Both the position numbers and the translations under genes were made by a program. The notes beneath the pieces are model-generated. The model saw nothing but the letters and a program-made list of their open reading frames with translations, made no database searches and had not been told where the DNA came from. This document shows, piece by piece, positions 5,301 through 5,472 of a stretch of DNA of 5,472 bases. The stretch comes from Prevotellaceae bacterium (GTDB lineage Bacteria; Bacteroidota; Bacteroidia; Bacteroidales; UBA932): positions 1 through 5,472 of the forward strand of contig JAITHX010000027.1 of the NCBI GenBank assembly GCA_031279735.1. Reading direction: 5' to 3'. Numbering within the stretch: position 1 is the first letter of the stretch; each line of letters starts with the position of its first letter.

Positions 5301-5472
5301 CTATGAAACGCTGCCGGATTTTTTGTCGGGCTTTCGCGGTTTAGGATTCACCGCCGTCAGAATCGGTTCGTAAGTGAAAGCGTGCAGGCTCCTGAGAGGT
5401 TTTTTCGGATTTTTCGCAATCTGCGTGACTATGCGCACCCGATAACGTCCGTCGGGCAAATCCGTCGGAGTG
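5301..5472 (-). CDS. C-terminal 56 residues of a gene entering from the right, possibly an HU-like protein with a DUF4469-type domain
   Basis: The minus-strand frame from 5471 runs without a stop to TAG at 5303-5301. It reads TPTDLPDGRYRVRIVTQIAK, then NPKKPLRSLHAFTYEPILTA, and ends in a lysine- and proline-rich tail (VNPKPRKPDKKSGSVS). The pattern LPDGxYxVRIVTQ followed by a basic loop and TYEPILT looks like the last strands of an Ig-like beta domain. It recalls the DUF4469 domain found after the HU domain in Bacteroidetes HU-like DNA-binding proteins. That assignment is from pattern memory on a short fragment and is tentative. That the frame is coding is better supported, because the composition is protein-like and the other minus-strand frame I read here is less so. 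Confidence 0.5.
   Translation of the reverse strand, partial: TPTDLPDGRYRVRIVTQIAKNPKKPLRSLHAFTYEPILTAVNPKPRKPDKKSGSVS

Noticed and set aside
5170..5373. Plus-strand ORF of 67 codons
   Set aside because: It crosses the inverted repeat and then runs opposite the C-terminal part of the minus-strand gene. There is no promoter or protein family pattern.

Overview
The window carries most of an operon for the Na+-translocating NADH:quinone oxidoreductase (Na+-NQR), followed upstream by about 930 bases of repeat-rich intergenic DNA and the tail of another gene. The source is most likely a member of Bacteroidota, probably Bacteroidales. This rests on the Nqr protein sequences, on two promoters that fit the Bacteroidetes pattern (a TTG/TTTG-like -33 box, about 19-20 bases, then TAnnTTTG), and on A-rich leaders without Shine-Dalgarno motifs. 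I cannot name the genus.

All convincing genes lie on the minus strand. Reading in the direction of transcription, from right to left: the 3' end of an unidentified gene (5471-5301, possibly the C-terminal domain of an HU-like DNA-binding protein); an imperfect inverted repeat just past its stop; a promoter (5182-5152) feeding a 118-codon ORF built around a 21-bp tandem repeat, giving heptapeptides with an almost invariant arginine; a nested palindromic element of about 200 bp resembling a miniature transposable element; a terminator-like stem-loop; and the nqr promoter (4424-4393). Then come nqrA (4368-3019), nqrB (2997-1801), nqrC (1776-886), nqrD (866-216) and the first 61 codons of nqrE (185 to the window edge). 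nqrF is expected beyond the left edge.

The five nqr genes have gaps of only 19-30 bases and very probably form one transcript. In the complex, electrons from NADH enter at NqrF (not in the window). They pass through an Fe-S centre held by NqrD and NqrE, then through covalent FMN on NqrC and NqrB, and on to quinone, driving Na+ out of the cell. The cofactor residues are visible: T216 in NqrB and T211 in NqrC for FMN, C34 and C117 in NqrD, and C26 in NqrE. NqrC is unusual in carrying a highly charged, probably helical tail of about 60 residues after its FMN domain.

The core genes are ordinary. The points worth attention are the NqrC tail, the 21-bp repeat ORF with its own good promoter, and the nested palindrome. 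I see no CRISPR array, tRNA, rRNA or defence system.
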